Positions 22,881 to 47,040 of a stretch of DNA of 64,000 nucleotides are shown here, one piece after another; within the stretch, counting starts at the first letter, position 1, and the number at the start of each line of letters is the position of its first letter. The stretch spans positions 9,897,366 to 9,961,365 of the forward strand of contig NC_088777.1 in NCBI RefSeq assembly GCF_954871325.1, written 5' to 3'. This stretch comes from Gordionus sp. m RMFG-2023 (taxonomy: Eukaryota > Nematomorpha > Gordioida > Chordodea > Parachordodidae). Both the position numbers and the translations under genes were made by a program. The notes under the pieces were generated by a model, which did no database searches, had not been told where the DNA came from, and was given only the letters and a program-made list of their open reading frames with translations.

Positions 22881-23090
22881 ATTTTAACGTAGTAAAAATA
22901 ATAGTAATTTTAACGTAGTAAAAAGTACTTTTTTAATGTAGTAAAAATAATAGTATTTCTTAATTTAGTAAAAATAATATTAATTTTATAACGTTATAAA
23001 AATTATATTAATCTTTTTAACGTTATAAAAATTATAAACGTTATAAAAATTATATTAATCTTTTTAACGAAGTCAGTTTAGTTTATTTAG
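22868..23090. repeat. Degenerate AT-rich tandem repeat
   Basis: Seven to nine imperfect units of ~25-37 bp built on AACGTAGTAAAAATAATA, shifting to AACGTTATAAAAATTATATT toward the right. No unique spacers, so not CRISPR-like. Confidence 0.75.
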
Positions 23091-23179
23091 CATAGTACAA
23101 AGATTATATTAAGTTTATTTAAAAATTTTGTAATACATAAAGTTATTCTTGTTGTTTTGAGTTTTTCCAATGAAAAAAT

Positions 23180-23262
23180 TATGTTTCCACCCAGGATCAA
23201 ACTGAGGACTTAGTGGGATACCAATTTCTTAGAGGATTGACCATACACCTATGATGTGGCAT
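23180..23262 (-). other. Possible tRNA-derived SINE or tRNA relic
   Basis: On the minus strand the segment CTCAG-TTTGATC-CTGGG forms a 5-bp T-stem with a 7-nt loop and a B-box-like GTTTGATCC. The upstream part does not fold into clear D and anticodon arms. Only one copy was noticed, so this is weak. Confidence 0.25.
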
Positions 23263-24505
23263 ATGGATTAATGATAGTATACAGATGCTTTTATTGTTAT
23301 TATATTTTTGTCTAGAAAAAACAATAAAATTATTGTATTTACTTCACAATACATTACAATATAAAATAATTATTTATAAATTCTAAATATTGTCTGATAA
23401 TAATATCATGGTCAAACATAACTTTGGTCTCAAATTTGATTACAATTATGTGTAATATCTAGGACTAGTAATTCAAAATCACTATTTGAGACGATTTTTA
23501 GAAAAGCTGCAATATTTTAAGCCTCTATTTTTTGCTAGATGTCCAAAACTTTGAGCTCTTTGAGAAAAATCTATTTCAAAAATTTTCTAAAATCATTAAA
23601 AATCAATTGTTTTCTTATTTGTAAAGAATTTTATTGAAAATTTTAATTCAAACAATAAAATCAGGATAATTTGATTTTCTTATAAATTCTATAGTGAAAT
23701 TCCATCATTCATTTTATCTGTCTATAATTTTTAGAACTGGTGCATCCTAAAGACGCTATGCTTTGGACCGAAATTTGCCCAAATTTTTTATTAAATTGCG
23801 GAAATTTTTCTTACAGAAAAGCTAGGCGAAGTTTTATAAATAAGATCTTTATTTAGTAATCTATTAAGATATATTAATTTTATCTTTATTTTCTAATTAA
23901 AAAAATAGATAATTTTAACAGTATAAATAATGTTATATATGATTAATAAGTAGTTTTTATTTATAATAATATTTTATTTTAAATCTTGAATTAAAAAATT
24001 ATTTTCATTATTGAGAAATTTATAAAATTGGTGGCATATATTAATATTTTATAGTTTGGGTTCAAATGTTTTCAGTGCAAACCTATTTCTTCTTTCTCCA
24101 GGCAGTCCTTATCAGGTTAAATTAAGTTCTAATAAGGCATTTGAGTGGGTTGTGCTAAATTAATTACCTGCAAGGTCCGATCAACCATCGCCCCCCCCCC
24201 GAGTCCGAATTTACTTTGGTTTTAGGTGAGCCTCATTTTTGAAAATAATTTTGGTTCAGGCTAAAACAAAAATTTTTTGGCCGGACCTAATGATATTTAA
24301 CCCTGATACGGATCTTTAAGGAAAATACATGTTTGTAGTGTTTTTTAAGCTTGGACATTTATTGTTATTACGAAAAAAATCAATTCATTTTTCCTCTACT
24401 TTAAGACAATTCATTTCAAAGTATTCCGGTATATAAATCTCTTCGAACAAAATGTTTTTAGATATTTTGAACTTTTTTAATAGTAAAATTTATTAATTTA
24501 TGGTT
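23263..24505. other. AT-rich spacer
   Basis: No gene recognised. A C-run at ~24190 with neighbouring GGTCCGATCAACC may be the end of another hAT-type repeat. Confidence 0.35.
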
Positions 24506-24716
24506 TTTGAAAAAGCATTTTAAACGGCTCGATTCGAATTATTTTTAAAAGCGAAGCGCCTAACTAAATATTTTATCGAAAAATATTACACGTCTTGAGA
24601 TTTTGCTCATAGGTCACAAAGGTTTAGAAACGAAATCACAAGGTTTAGGTAAAATTTTTCTGGCTAAAGTATTGAGATAGCCATTTTTAAAAAATCATGC
24701 CATTTAACAACACTAA
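24506..24716. repeat. Degenerate hAT-type MITE, AACGGCTC subfamily
   Basis: The left arm retains TTTTAAACGGCTCGATTCG; the right arm retains CATGCCATTTAACAACACTA. The internal segment GAGATTTTGCTCATAG..CAAAGGTTTAG is shared with the copy at 42005-42205. Confidence 0.6.
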
Positions 24717-25199
24717 TAAAAAGAATTAGTAATTGATTGTAAATATTGTTAAATTATTTTTATAAAAATATTAACCTCGCTTAAAAGCAATCGCATAATG
24801 TTAAATTATAAGCGAATTTTTAGAACTCAACTCGTATTGACATTATGTAGTAATCTCCCTACATGTGAAACCATACCTAAATATGGTTCCATGGTACCAT
24901 TTATTACGATTGGATTATAGCAAATTCATTATCACCAAGACAATATTGCGAAACATATCGCGAAGATATTATAGTGACTGTAAATTATCGTGTTACTTAT
25001 TTTGAGATTTTTCTAATAACTATTAATTATAGATATTAAAATTAATTTATTATTTCACAAGTTCAATTAACTCGAAAATTACATCGATATCATCAATAAA
25101 AGTTGGGAGATTAAAACACCATTTTTGTAAAAAAAAAAATTTCCATAACCTATTAAAACTGTTTTTTTTTCAATTTTAGTCTTTTATATTAGCTATATC

Positions 25200-28100
25200 T
25201 TAAAAAATGTAGAACTATATATTATACAATGTTCTTCTGAACACTTTATAAAAAGTATTTTTCCCTTTCCACGTCTTCCTCTTTCCCATATAAATGGTAT
25301 GATAAAACATTTGATGTTGGCTTCTGAAGGAGGAACATTTTATTTAAAAAAATTTTAAGTTTTAAATATATTTCAAGTTCTTATTTGTCAAATGGTTCAT
25401 TTTTAGATTACAGGATAGGAAGGAAAAGAAGGAAGATCGTCATAATTTGATAGGAGTGGAAGCTAGGAATATATTATGGGTTTTCTAAGATTAATTTCAT
25501 AGTTAATATTTTTTTAACTAAGAAACGAAGATGATGCACTCCTGATTGAGCATAATTTGTGTCAATAATGATTTAAGATTTTTTATTATTTAGGCATGTT
25601 TTGAGAATGGTATTGCTATTGGTTTAACATCAAATTGTTAATAAATTCAAAGAATAAAAAATGATTTCAATTAAATAGATATGTATTTTTCAATATATAT
25701 TGGAATTAAACTATGTAGAGAACTGAACCTAGATATTTTCTCTGATTCCTTTTTAAATGTTAATTCTGAAAAAGATAAGTAAATGAAAAATTATCTTTGG
25801 CCTTCAATTATTTGATTATCTAGCGAATAATCTTTAAATTTTTTAGCATATATTATATACGAAATAAAGTTGCCAAATGCATTACAGACAATGCAAGAAA
25901 TTATATAAAAGCTTCCAGGTAAAAAAATTATAATATATTTATAAAAATGTATTAGAGTATATAAACATGGAGAGGAATCGGATGATAAAATATTCCTCTG
26001 CCATTATTTGATCTATTTGAAAATCAAAATACTAATGTTAGTATTGTATACTAACCTAAGAATCATTTCTATAGAGCACCCACTTTAAATATCATATGTC
26101 GATTTTAAAACCATATCAAAAATTACATTTTTGAAGTGTAAGCTATTGTGGTAGCAGCCATTTTTAAAGAAAACATGGGAAGATATCTGATTAAAATGTT
26201 TATTACAAGATGAAACTCTTTTTATAAATCCGTGTAATAGATAGTTTAATTAAGGAGAATTGCCAAAAATTTGATGAATCTTTTGACAAATCTGAATTAT
26301 AGTGATTTTCAGATAACGACAAGTTTTTCACGATTGAATATTATTTAGATTGAATATTTTATGGTTCTTAATTAATAAATATGATATGTATATATCAGTG
26401 GCGTCGTTATGGGGGGAGGGGAGCGCAGGGGCTCGAGCCCCCTGAAAAATTTGAATAGCGTTCTGAAGCAAAAAAATTTTTTTACTGACTCCTTAATATC
26501 CCTTTGAACTAAAAATAAATTTTTTTGATAGCCTCTCGAATTATTTCTTTTATAATTCCATTAAGTAATATATAGATTTAATTTTATTATTTAGAAATTA
26601 ATAAGACTATTTAAATTTTCATTAAATGAATACTAATATAATTATTAGATTAGATTAATACATATAAATTATATTTTCACTTCAACTTGCAATCGAATTC
26701 TGTATTAAAAATATAATATCAATAACTCACTAAGTATTAATTTAGCTTTAACAGAAGTTTAATTGACTTGTATTTTTTAAATTATAATATTACGTTAATT
26801 AAATAAATATAATCATATTATTTGAAAATTAACAAATTTAATATTGTAAATAGCCGAGTTCAAGATGACTAATCAACTGTATATTTATCTTTAAATTTAA
26901 TTATCTACCTATTCCTAAAAATATTTTCAAGGTTCAAATAAGTTTAAGAGATTTCTTTATAAAGAGTAAATAAATAGAGATATAGTTTATAATCCTCTAT
27001 TATACACAATTGGTTATATAATATTAGATAAAATGTCACTTTCATAGACGTATTTGACAGTTATATAATATATTACAGTTAATATTATAATAAATCTTAC
27101 TAATAAATGGTTTTGATAATAAATATGGTAACAATTTGCATTCAAGTATTTAACTCCATCTATTTAGTTATATAATAATTTTAAAAATTAAACATTTTAT
27201 TATTCATCATGCAATAGATATAATAAATTATATCTTTTCTTCTCTTTTTTTACGTGTTTTTAGGAAAACTATTTTTTTTCTTTTTCGAAAAACAGTTTTG
27301 AGTTAAAATTTTAATACAAGTATATTTTTGATATTATTACAAACTACTATTATTTTAAGATATAATATACAGGTGGTGCGACAATATATAAAATCTTAAT
27401 TTTTCATCATACCATTCTGGTCCTTATTTTATAGTTAGAAAATGTTTCATTTCTAATATGGCATTGCTGTTAAATAACTCCAAGCTTCAATTTATTTGCA
27501 TAATTATATCTTCCAAAGATTTTTAGTGTTTATATTTTATTATTTTATCCAACATATTAAATTCTGATATAAGTTTACATCGTGAGTGTCATGGCTATTA
27601 CTGCAAATTAACCGTATCTATTATTTGTGTTGCTATGTAATATAAGATTATTACAACAACGGCTGAGAGCATATGATTGCATATTTTAGTTAATGTGTAG
27701 TCGTTTATATATCATTTAAAATGGAAGATAATTTTTTAGAAATTTAGTAACTCACTATAATTTTCTCGATTACTTATAGCTTCCATCATGTAATCTAAAA
27801 GGAAGCTCTAACCACCATATAGTTTTATGATTTGGATTGGTCGTTTATACTCTCTTCTTCAAAAATTTTTGATTTGGCATAGGCCTATAAAATTTTCCTT
27901 ATTAGTTTATTCTATAAAAAATATGGTAACAAAGAGTTATATTAGTTTGATAACCTTTTGTCAATGTAAGTTGCTAAGAATTATATTATTGCATTATATG
28001 GTTTTTTAAAATCATTATCAATAGAGGCATATGTATGAATTAATTAATTTTTTTATCACTTGTAATTCTTTAGACGCAAATTTTTTTTATATCAGCAATC

Positions 28101-28990
28101 GAAAATACTTTATACTGTAATAAATAGATTTTGTATTAAAAAATATTATTTTAGAAATATCTTGTATTATTTATTATTTATATGCCAGTTTATTTTGTAT
28201 GCATAATACAATAAATGACAAAATATGAAATTCAGAATAATTGTTCAGAGTTAACAAATTTTTAAAAAGTATAATATATTTATATAAAACCCAGCCAATT
28301 GGGGGGTGTAGAGGGCGATGCCCCCCATATTTTTTTTTAGTTGCCCCCCCCCCCCGATATTGTAAAGGCTAGCGACGCCCCATCGGTTATGGAACCGATT
28401 ACTACAACTTTTTCAATTTTAGAGAGCGAAGAAAAAATGCATTTGGGATATCTCACTCCCCATGATATTTATTATTAACAATTAAATAAATGATTTCAAG
28501 TTTTGTAAGGCGCTTATTAATTCAATTCTGGATAGCATAGATAAAAGGTAAACAGTAAAAATATTGCTTACAATTTATATTTTGATTATCTTTTATTTTC
28601 AATAAATTCAAACACATTAAATTTGAATATATATTATCAACAATAATTCACCCTCTATTTAAATTGGATTGGCCCTGTGTAAAATTAGAGGTCAACAAAG
28701 GAAGAATGCTAGAACTTATTTCCAGTTTGAGAAAAGATCTTGAAAAGGAAAAGGCAGGCGTAATTCCTTTATCCAACACATACCAGAATATTTTTAAAAA
28801 AATTTGATTAGGAAATGAATGAAATCCTTGTGAAGATGATCTATTAAGCATTTTCCAAAATAAAGATAATTCTTTAAATATTTTTAACAAATTTCCTGAA
28901 TATTAAATATAATACAACTCTCCTATCCTCTGCGCCAATTGAACGTGTGTTTAGCACAAAGCTGTGTTGAGCACTAAGAGCTCTTGTTTG
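25200..28990 (+). pseudogene. hAT transposase fossil, same family as the 56-60 kb element, with another element nested in it
   Basis: Plus-strand blocks: KVAKCITDNARNYIKAS (~25870) resembles VVKMVTDNGTNFVKAF of the 56-60 kb hAT. MEPITTTFSILESEEKMHLGYLTP (~28390) and INSILDSIDKR (~28510) resemble its next two blocks. HPLFKLDWP (~28650) and the DDLLSIFQNK region (~28840), followed by a worn VFSTKL, match the hATC end. The left boundary near 25200 is a guess. The nested element 26396-28385 splits it. Confidence 0.7.
26396..28385. mobile_element. hAT-type non-autonomous element nested in a hAT fossil
   Basis: About 2.0 kb. It begins CAGTGGCGTCGTTATGG, followed by a G-rich stretch and AGCCCCCTGAAAAATTTG, and ends with a long C-run and GGCTAGCGACGCCCCATCG. 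The termini are an imperfect inverted pair of the CAG(T)GGCGT type. The sequence on either side belongs to one hAT fossil, which shows the nesting. The interior is AT-rich and I see no transposase. Confidence 0.6.
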
Positions 28991-29652
28991 TCTCATCAAA
29001 ATTTTGAAAATAAATAGTTGCTAAAATATAATAAAAAATCAAGCCCGTAAACTTGCACGGCCCGTTTTTTTCAAAAAGTCATCCCAGACCTTTTAAATAT
29101 CTTTGTATAAATTTTTTTACGCCATATTATTAATTATTATCAATATCTAATTTTTTTAAATGTCGATAAAGGCTTTCAAGTTTATTTTTTTATAGCTATT
29201 CTATAATGATTTTATAAATTCTATTTGATATCTCTATTGCGAATTTATAATAGGATCATATCGTAATTTTGTGAATTATATATTATTTATATATTTTGTA
29301 TTTTATCCCCCCCCCCATCTATTATTCATAAAATCTATTTTTTATTATTTTATAATATCTTAAAACTTAAATAATTGTCTATAAAAAAGTATTATAATAA
29401 GAGGTAAAGTAGAATATTAATCGATATATGCCAAATATATTACTTAAAAGTTAAATAATAAACTGTCTTATATTTATAGTAAACAAAATTTCGCCCCGCC
29501 TCATATATCTAACGTTTACTGCAATATTTAAATCCTTATATATTATAACGATATAGTATATATACATAGAATTATCCTCCAAAGGTCCTAATCTATTGTT
29601 ATATATATGTAAACAAATATTTTATTCAGTTCCTTTCTATAAATATTATAGC
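28991..29652. other. AT-rich spacer with a hAT terminal fragment
   Basis: TTGCACGGCCCG at ~29053 matches the subterminal region of the element at 17021-18323 and is probably a broken end of that family. A C-run occurs at ~29310. No gene. Confidence 0.4.
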
Positions 29653-29843
29653 CAGTAGCGTCAATAGGAAGGGGGCTGCGGAGAGGTCGAGCCCCATGCA
29701 AAATTTGAAGGGTCTTGAAATTAATTTTTTTTTATATCAAATGTAATTTTGATAATATAAGTTTAAAAACGAGAAAGTTATTTTGAAAATAATACTAAAA
29801 TAATTTCTAGACCCTGAGATTGTATAGGCTAGTGACACCTTTG
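29653..29843. repeat. hAT-type MITE, CAGTAGCGTC termini
   Basis: 191 bp. It starts CAGTAGCGTCAATAGG and ends GGCTAGTGACACCTTTG. It shares an internal TCGAGCCCC..CAAAATTTGAA block with the left end of 26396-28385, so it is probably a short member of that family. The flanks ATTATAGC and ATTAAAAC match 6 of 8. Confidence 0.65.
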
Positions 29844-30913
29844 ATTAAAACCATTTAGGACATTATATATATAAAAAGGAAAAATAGTCATTATAATTTT
29901 AAGCTTATAAGAGATACATTGTGATTATCATGACTACTAACCCCTAATAATTCATTATCCTCATAATCATATCTATTATTTAAAAAAAAATTTTTGAATA
30001 GGACTTAAAGTATAAGGATATAAGTATTATAGATTGAATTGAACTGTGTTAGTTTTTTGCTAACAATAAAATGGCGAATGATATTCAAAGTCTACTAAAA
30101 CTTTTACTTTAAAATAACTAGGGAGTGATTCTAACCATTCTTGACTACCAAAATTTATTTTTAATCAATATTTATTCATTTTCATTGGTTTTCCTACATA
30201 TTATTGGTTTAATTTTATTTTCTCTCATTTTTATTGGATAAGGAACTTATTATGATAAATATTATTGAAGGTTTTATTCTAAACTTTCATATAAATTCTC
30301 AAGGAGTTTTATAAATTTTCTCATCGATTTCGATAGATGCTTTGTAATTGCTTCCTTTATTGTGACTATAAAATAATTTTTTTTTTAAAACTATATATCA
30401 GTTTAAATTAAAAAATCTAAAAATAAGGCCATCCTTTTAACACGTTTGACTAATAAAAGGTAAAAAATTTAAAAGTTCATTAAAATTTTTTAAACTAACT
30501 TTATTTCTTCTAAACATGAGCCAATGTTAAAAATATTACCGCGGAAGATTCGGGAGATATCTATATTATATTCCGATGTCCTCACTATGTCCTTCGTGAC
30601 GTCATGCAATCGGTAAATTTTTTTTATTTGTAAATGAACTTTTTTATTGCTTTTTTTTGGTAAATGAACTTTTGTTTTTATCAAGCCTCATTTATAATCA
30701 ATATCATTTTTTTAAAAAAATTATACCAATATCAATATTATCAAAATAAAAGTTCCCATCTTTAAATTAAAAAAAAATTAATAAAAGTGAGGGTATTCAT
30801 CAAATACACAATTCAACAATTTTAATTCTACAATTTAAAAACATCTGATTAGCCATTTGTTATGTTATTTGTCATTGAACATTTTTTCATGTGTATATTT
30901 ATTTTGAAATAAT
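29844..30913. other. Upstream region of GFUS
   Basis: Mostly AT-rich. The stretch 30535-30620 is distinctly less AT-rich than its surroundings and holds a CRE-like palindrome. A minus-strand open frame (30684-30490) over it has no recognisable protein. Confidence 0.4.
30597..30604. promoter_or_regulatory. CRE-like TGACGTCA palindrome upstream of GFUS
   Basis: An exact cAMP-response-element/ATF palindrome about 310 bp before the GFUS ATG, inside a locally GC-richer block (CCGCGGAAGATTCGGG nearby). An 8-mer alone is weak; the local composition makes it somewhat more likely to be promoter sequence. Confidence 0.3.
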
Positions 30914-41847
<10,934 letters not shown>

Positions 41848-42004
41848 GGGTGCCGTATTTTAGATTTTCTTAGAAAGAAGAGTACAGTCCGTACTCGCCT
41901 TGAAAATCGCGCTTTATAGTATTTAAAAAATAGGGCAATGATATATAGCGTTCGCCGTCATATCGCTATCCTCTTAACAATGACTAAATTTAAAGTCCAA
42001 TAGG

Positions 42005-42205
42005 ACCCATTTGATTTGAGCCTTTTAAAATTGGCCGAACTCAATATTTTATCCTAAAAAATATTACGCAAGCTTGAAGATTTTGCTCATAGGAGACACA
42101 AAGGTTTGGACATCTATTAGCGAAATCTCGTAGCTATATTTTTCTGACTAAAATATTAATAAACCCTTTTTAAAAATCGGCTCAAATCGAGCCGTTTAAC
42201 TAAAA
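42005..42205. repeat. Degenerate hAT-type MITE, AACGGCTC subfamily
   Basis: The arms retain TTTGATTTGAGCC and AATCGGCTCAAATCGAGCC, and the middle holds GATTTTGCTCATAGGAGAC. It lies just downstream of GFUS. Confidence 0.6.
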
Positions 42206-43639
42206 TTTGAACGTTATGCAAATTAATATAAACGATCAACGTTATATATCTACCCTTTTGTAATTTAGCTAAAAGCTTAGCCAGTTCATACACTAGCTAG
42301 CTTATATACAAACTAGCAAATCATTTTATCAGAAGCTTATCTAGAAATTTTTCTTAGGTTATTTTTTTAACTACTCGATATTTTTATTGATACTCCCTAA
42401 AGAAATCTTCCAATTTTAGAAAAAATATCTTAATCCATTTTTAGGATGCCAGTGATATGAGATAGGTAAATTAGCCGAAAAATTTTATTCATTAGAACCC
42501 AAAAATATAAGAAATCGAACAGTGTTTTGTTTTATGAAATAATTATAGTTAAATTCTTCATTATCTCTTTTAAAAAAATTGTTTAATCGAAGAAAATATA
42601 TGAAATGAGTTTATTTAGATGACCATTTTAAAAAATCCTATTTTTAATCTCAGGTTTCTTTGTTATTCTTACAAATATGCCAAAATTAAAATGAGTATGA
42701 GAATCAAGTTCAAATTATTGGATCCCTTAAATTATAAGCTTTTTTCAAATTTTAAAACCTTTAAAAAAATATTACTCTAAATAGAAGCATGTTAAATTTA
42801 TACTCCATACTAATTTTTTTTCATTTTTTTAAAAAAAAAATAGCTATCAAAGACACGTGTGATTGGTTTGTTCAAAATTATGAAACTGCTCGCAAATGAA
42901 ATTAAATAATTGGATAAAACATAGTGATTCGTACAATTCGATTCTGATAAATTAATTAGAATATATACACATCACAAATTTAACATTTATATAACTGTTC
43001 AAGATTTTGGTAATGAGGGGGAGGTCTTTACAGTGATCAATAAATTTATTGGAATTTTTTAGGGGCGTTTTATATGGCTTTTGTCAAGGTTACATTCTCA
43101 AACATTTCAATGATAGTCATTATTTCACACTCATTTCTTGGTGGCGACATCTATATTAGTGATCTACATCGGGCCAAATTTCCCGATTATTTTAAATAGA
43201 ATTCGGCCCGAATCTATATATCAAAATTAAATTTGTTTGCTCACATATTTTTCAACAATTAAGTCAATCTAAAATATAAAGATCGATAAGTTTATAATTG
43301 ACAAAAATTTACACAAATGCGTTTTATAAGATTTGATAACGTTTGCCCCATATATCCAAACTCTCAGACAAGAAAGACACCAGATATATATATCCAAATA
43401 ATAATTTTTTAAAATATTTAAAGAACAAAGAAAGTTTAAAAAAATTATTTATTTTTTCCACACATTAAAAATATTTAGCTAATGATAATGTGTAGCCAGT
43501 GTGCACTGTTTTAACACAAATCTTTATAAAAAAATAACAGTGCAGATATGTGGAGTCCGGTTTAGATGTTACCTAAATCTATTGTTACATGGTTCATGGT
43601 AAGGTCTGATGTAGGCCAGTTAATTTAAGCATACAATGT
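42206..43639. other. AT-rich spacer
   Basis: No gene recognised. A short GATCTACATCGGGCC..CGGCCCGAAT pair near 43165-43215 may be another transposon end. Confidence 0.35.
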
Positions 43640-44084
43640 TGATTCTAAGAAATACTTAATTTTATTAGACCTCAAACTAACTGCATTCAGTTATATCTAG
43701 CAGATATTTAACTATGATGCAACCAATAAGTATCCATTAACTTGGTAGCTTCTGGCTAAGGCCTAATACCAAGCTCTTGGACCACATTACCTTAGGGTTA
43801 TGCAATGAAGATAAGGGTTAGTGTTTATATTAGATGAGAAGAAATATTAATTTTATTAGACATCAAACTTATTACATTCTAGGACTGTGCCAATTATAAC
43901 TTTCTTACAAATTTCATATTGCTATGAACAGATCTTTATATTATATTAATTTAACATCTATCTTTGAAACAATATCAATTATTTTTATTTTTTTAAAAAA
44001 ACCAACCATCTACAAATGATTAAATATTTTTTCTTATTCTTCAGAAGTTAATAATCTCATATTAGCAATGTATAATAGTGAATG

Positions 44085-44290
44085 TAGTGTTAAGCAACTC
44101 TATTTAGCTAATTTTTAAAAAGAGAATCAAGATTTTAAATATATTACTTATTAAAATTATGCCAATAGTATATCCAAACTTTTTTGCCATCTGTGAGCAA
44201 AATCAATAAACTTGAGTAATTATTCTTTGAATAAAATCTTGAGTTAACTGTTTTTAAAAATTGCCTAAATCAAGATGTTTAACAATAGCT
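44085..44290. repeat. Worn hAT-type MITE
   Basis: Starts TAGTGTTAAGCAACTC and ends CAAGATGTTTAACAATAG. It retains CCAAACTTTTTTGCCATCTGTGAGC, shared with the GGCCCGATTAAG subfamily. Confidence 0.5.
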
Positions 44291-44529
44291 ATGCAATTTG
44301 TTAGATATTTATAATTTCTTTTCTTGTTGAATATAACAAAAAATAGTGGAATTTTTTTTTAACTATTACAAATAAATATTTAAGTTACTTTAAATATCAT
44401 TGCCAATCTATTATCAAACTGCATTTCAAACTAAGGCTTGATACCATGCTCATAGACTGCAGTAGCGGTTAATTTAACTAACAACAAAAATATTTTATTA
44501 TATATTAAGGTATAAGTATGCAATGGGTG

Positions 44530-44765
44530 AGTTTTTAGCCCATCCCCATACCTTGGATGAACATGCCCAGATTTCTAAAATATTTTCATCATTGGGTGGG
44601 TTTAAAAAAAATTTAACTAATGGGCCAATCAATTTTTAATATTTTTCAGCACTTGTATAATAAAAAATAAAGAGCCAAACGAGCCATTGAAATAATTTTT
44701 AAACATTAGACAAGTGGGTTAAACAAAATTTATAGATATATCAGGCTTTTTGGGCTAAATTGTTC
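44530..44765. repeat. Worn relative of the 39504-39855 repeat
   Basis: Starts CAATGGGTGAGTTTTTAGCCC and ends TTTTTGGGCTAAATTG, with an internal ATTGGGTGGGTTTAAAA block. Confidence 0.45.
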
Positions 44766-44950
44766 TTTGCAAGTAGGAATACTAATTTTATTAGACAGCA
44801 AACTCACTCCATTGTAAAATCTAACAGAATTGTTTTTACTGAACTATGTGGTTCAGGCATAATACCAAGCTCATGTACTGTGTAATTGTTTAGCTTAGTT
44901 CTATGTAGTAAAGATAAGTGTTATTAGATGAGGAGAAATACTAACATTTA

Positions 44951-46624
44951 TATGCAAGATTTGAAAGTGACAGATATAAGGGTTAGGGTATAGTACTGCC
45001 AACCATAAAATTTATCTAGATAAAATTTCACAACAGAATCTTGAAAATATGTTAATTGTATCACATGGCTGAATAGTGTTCTTAGGAAATAGCAATAAAA
45101 TTTGAACCATCTTTCTATGCATAATTCCAGTTAAGATTCTTTTAAAATTTTTCTCATATATATAGGGAGTTAGCATTTTCTCAAACAAACTCTTATTACA
45201 AGAGCACAAAATATTTAAACATTTTATTATTTGTTCTCATTTAGGGCACCATATAAATACCCCCATTTTTCATTCTTTCAAATATTTATTTAAACTAGCA
45301 TTTATTAAAAAATTCTAAATAAATTTATTTGCTTAAAATAATTTTGTGCATCAATACTATCGTTTTTAATAATAAAAGGGCATCATCTAAGCAATGATTT
45401 ATATATTCCTTTACTTAATAAAAATATTCTTCAGAATCTTGAATTGATTATTTATGTATATTTTTTTATTATATTAGTCTTAATATATATTCATTTAAAT
45501 AATATGCTCATATGAGATAAAATAAATTTTGCATTTAAACATTTTTATTTTTAAGATATAAACACATTAAATAAAAATTGATAAATTAAACTCTCCATAA
45601 TTAATATGGAAAAAAAAAGGTAAATAGTTTTGAAAGATTCAAAATAAATCAATTTTTAAAAAAATTTTTTTCTTAAACAAATGCCAATATTTTATAGTTC
45701 CTGGTGATACTAATAAATCAGTTTTCTTTAAACTTTTGGGTAAGAAATTAATTTTATTTTTAAGTAGAGATTTTGAAAGTAAATCCAGGTAATATAATGA
45801 AGGTTTCAAACCAATTTATCTTGTCTATATTATTTCATTAAAAATCTGGGGCCAGTAAAACATTTGGGATGGGCTTGAAATTTTGATTTTACATAAAATA
45901 TAATATCTTAGGCTAATTTTAATAAAATTAGAAATTGTTTTTATATATACTATAGAAATTTATTATACTTATATTTAATTTATTTGCCATAAATATATAC
46001 TTAGCTTTGAATATCATGAATAATTTTAAGAGAAGAGTTGAAAAGATATTTCTCATTTTTTTATTAGAAATATTATATAAATCTTCCATAATATATTAAA
46101 AATTACAACATTTTCAACAATCAAATTTTTAAATATATTAATTTTGACATGTCACTAATTAAATACAAATTTAAATATTATATTGTATCAAGGGACAAAA
46201 AAAATGTTCAATTTTATCATTACCTTGTCATCAGTTTTCTAAAATAAAAATTAATGATTAATTAATAAAAATTTGTAGATAATGTAAAATGTGATAGAAT
46301 ATAAACCATCTTAGAAGCAATAATACAACTAAGAAACGATATTTGTCTATATTTAATATAGCATTCAAACGAACAAAACAAAAAAAATTGTATTGTAGAT
46401 ACTGAATGCAAAATAAAAAAATATTTTACATACTTTTTAGGAAAACGGAAAATGAATTTATAAATTTTATACAATTGTTCGAAAGAATATTTTGTATTAA
46501 TTTAAAAAAATAAATAAAATTGTTTTACTTGTTGTTGTAGTATTTTAATTTAACATAAAAGAAAGTTGTTACAATAAGAAAATATTTTACCATAAATAGA
46601 GCATAATATTTAATTAATATTATA
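44951..46624. other. AT-rich spacer
   Basis: No gene recognised. Minus-strand open frames at 45012-45209 and 46262-46474 have no visible family motif and no good splice context. Confidence 0.35.
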
Positions 46625-47040
46625 TTGTGTACAATTATATCATCGTTTGTTAACGGAAGTCTTGATAAACATTCAGGTACATATTGAGTTTGCCAATGAG
46701 CTTCCATTGCAATGTTCCATTTTTGGAATCTCATCGATATTGTGATGTTGCATTACTATCGTAAACTTAGTCCCGATGAAATTCTGCTGGAATTGTTTGA
46801 TAGCGTAAATTATTGCTAGAACTTCACCCTCTATTTTTGTATAATCGATCTCTACTTTTATCAGTAAGCATAAGGTGAAGGATATAGGCATTTTCTTACC
46901 ATCTCCTTAAATATGAAACAGCACCGCTCCTAATTCTCGTTTGTATGCTTCTGCCGCAATGTTATCGACAGATCAGGGTGAAAAAGTCTGATTTTAGAGG
47001 ATGGCTGATGAATAAGTTTCAATTCGTTGAAACTTTTTTA
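46625..47040 (-). pseudogene. Ty3/Gypsy pol fragment (RNase H region)
   Basis: Minus-strand fossil piece with recognisable RNase H-region similarity (for example EGEVLAIIYAIKQF and ECLSRLPL). No LTRs nearby and no other pol domain; it is a broken, isolated scrap of an element other than the two complete-ended ones in the window. Confidence 0.75.

Larger units (their letters stand above)
43640..44950. repeat. ~160-190-bp repeat group, interrupted by transposons
   Basis: The segment AGAAATA(C/T)TAATTTTATTAGAC.TCAAACT recurs at ~43648, ~43839 and ~44775, with a worn start at ~44934. A second block, GCCTAATACCAAGCTC..GGAC, recurs at ~43775, ~44425 and ~44860. The spacing of the first pair is 191 bp. 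MITE-like insertions (44085-44290, 44530-44765) break up the group. Confidence 0.65.

Noticed and set aside
22868-23090. Regular repeats that might suggest a CRISPR array
   Set aside because: The units run into each other without unique spacers, the sequence is AT-only in character, and the genome is animal.
45012-45209. 65-codon minus-strand frame
   Set aside because: No motif, no convincing splice context, AT-rich surroundings.
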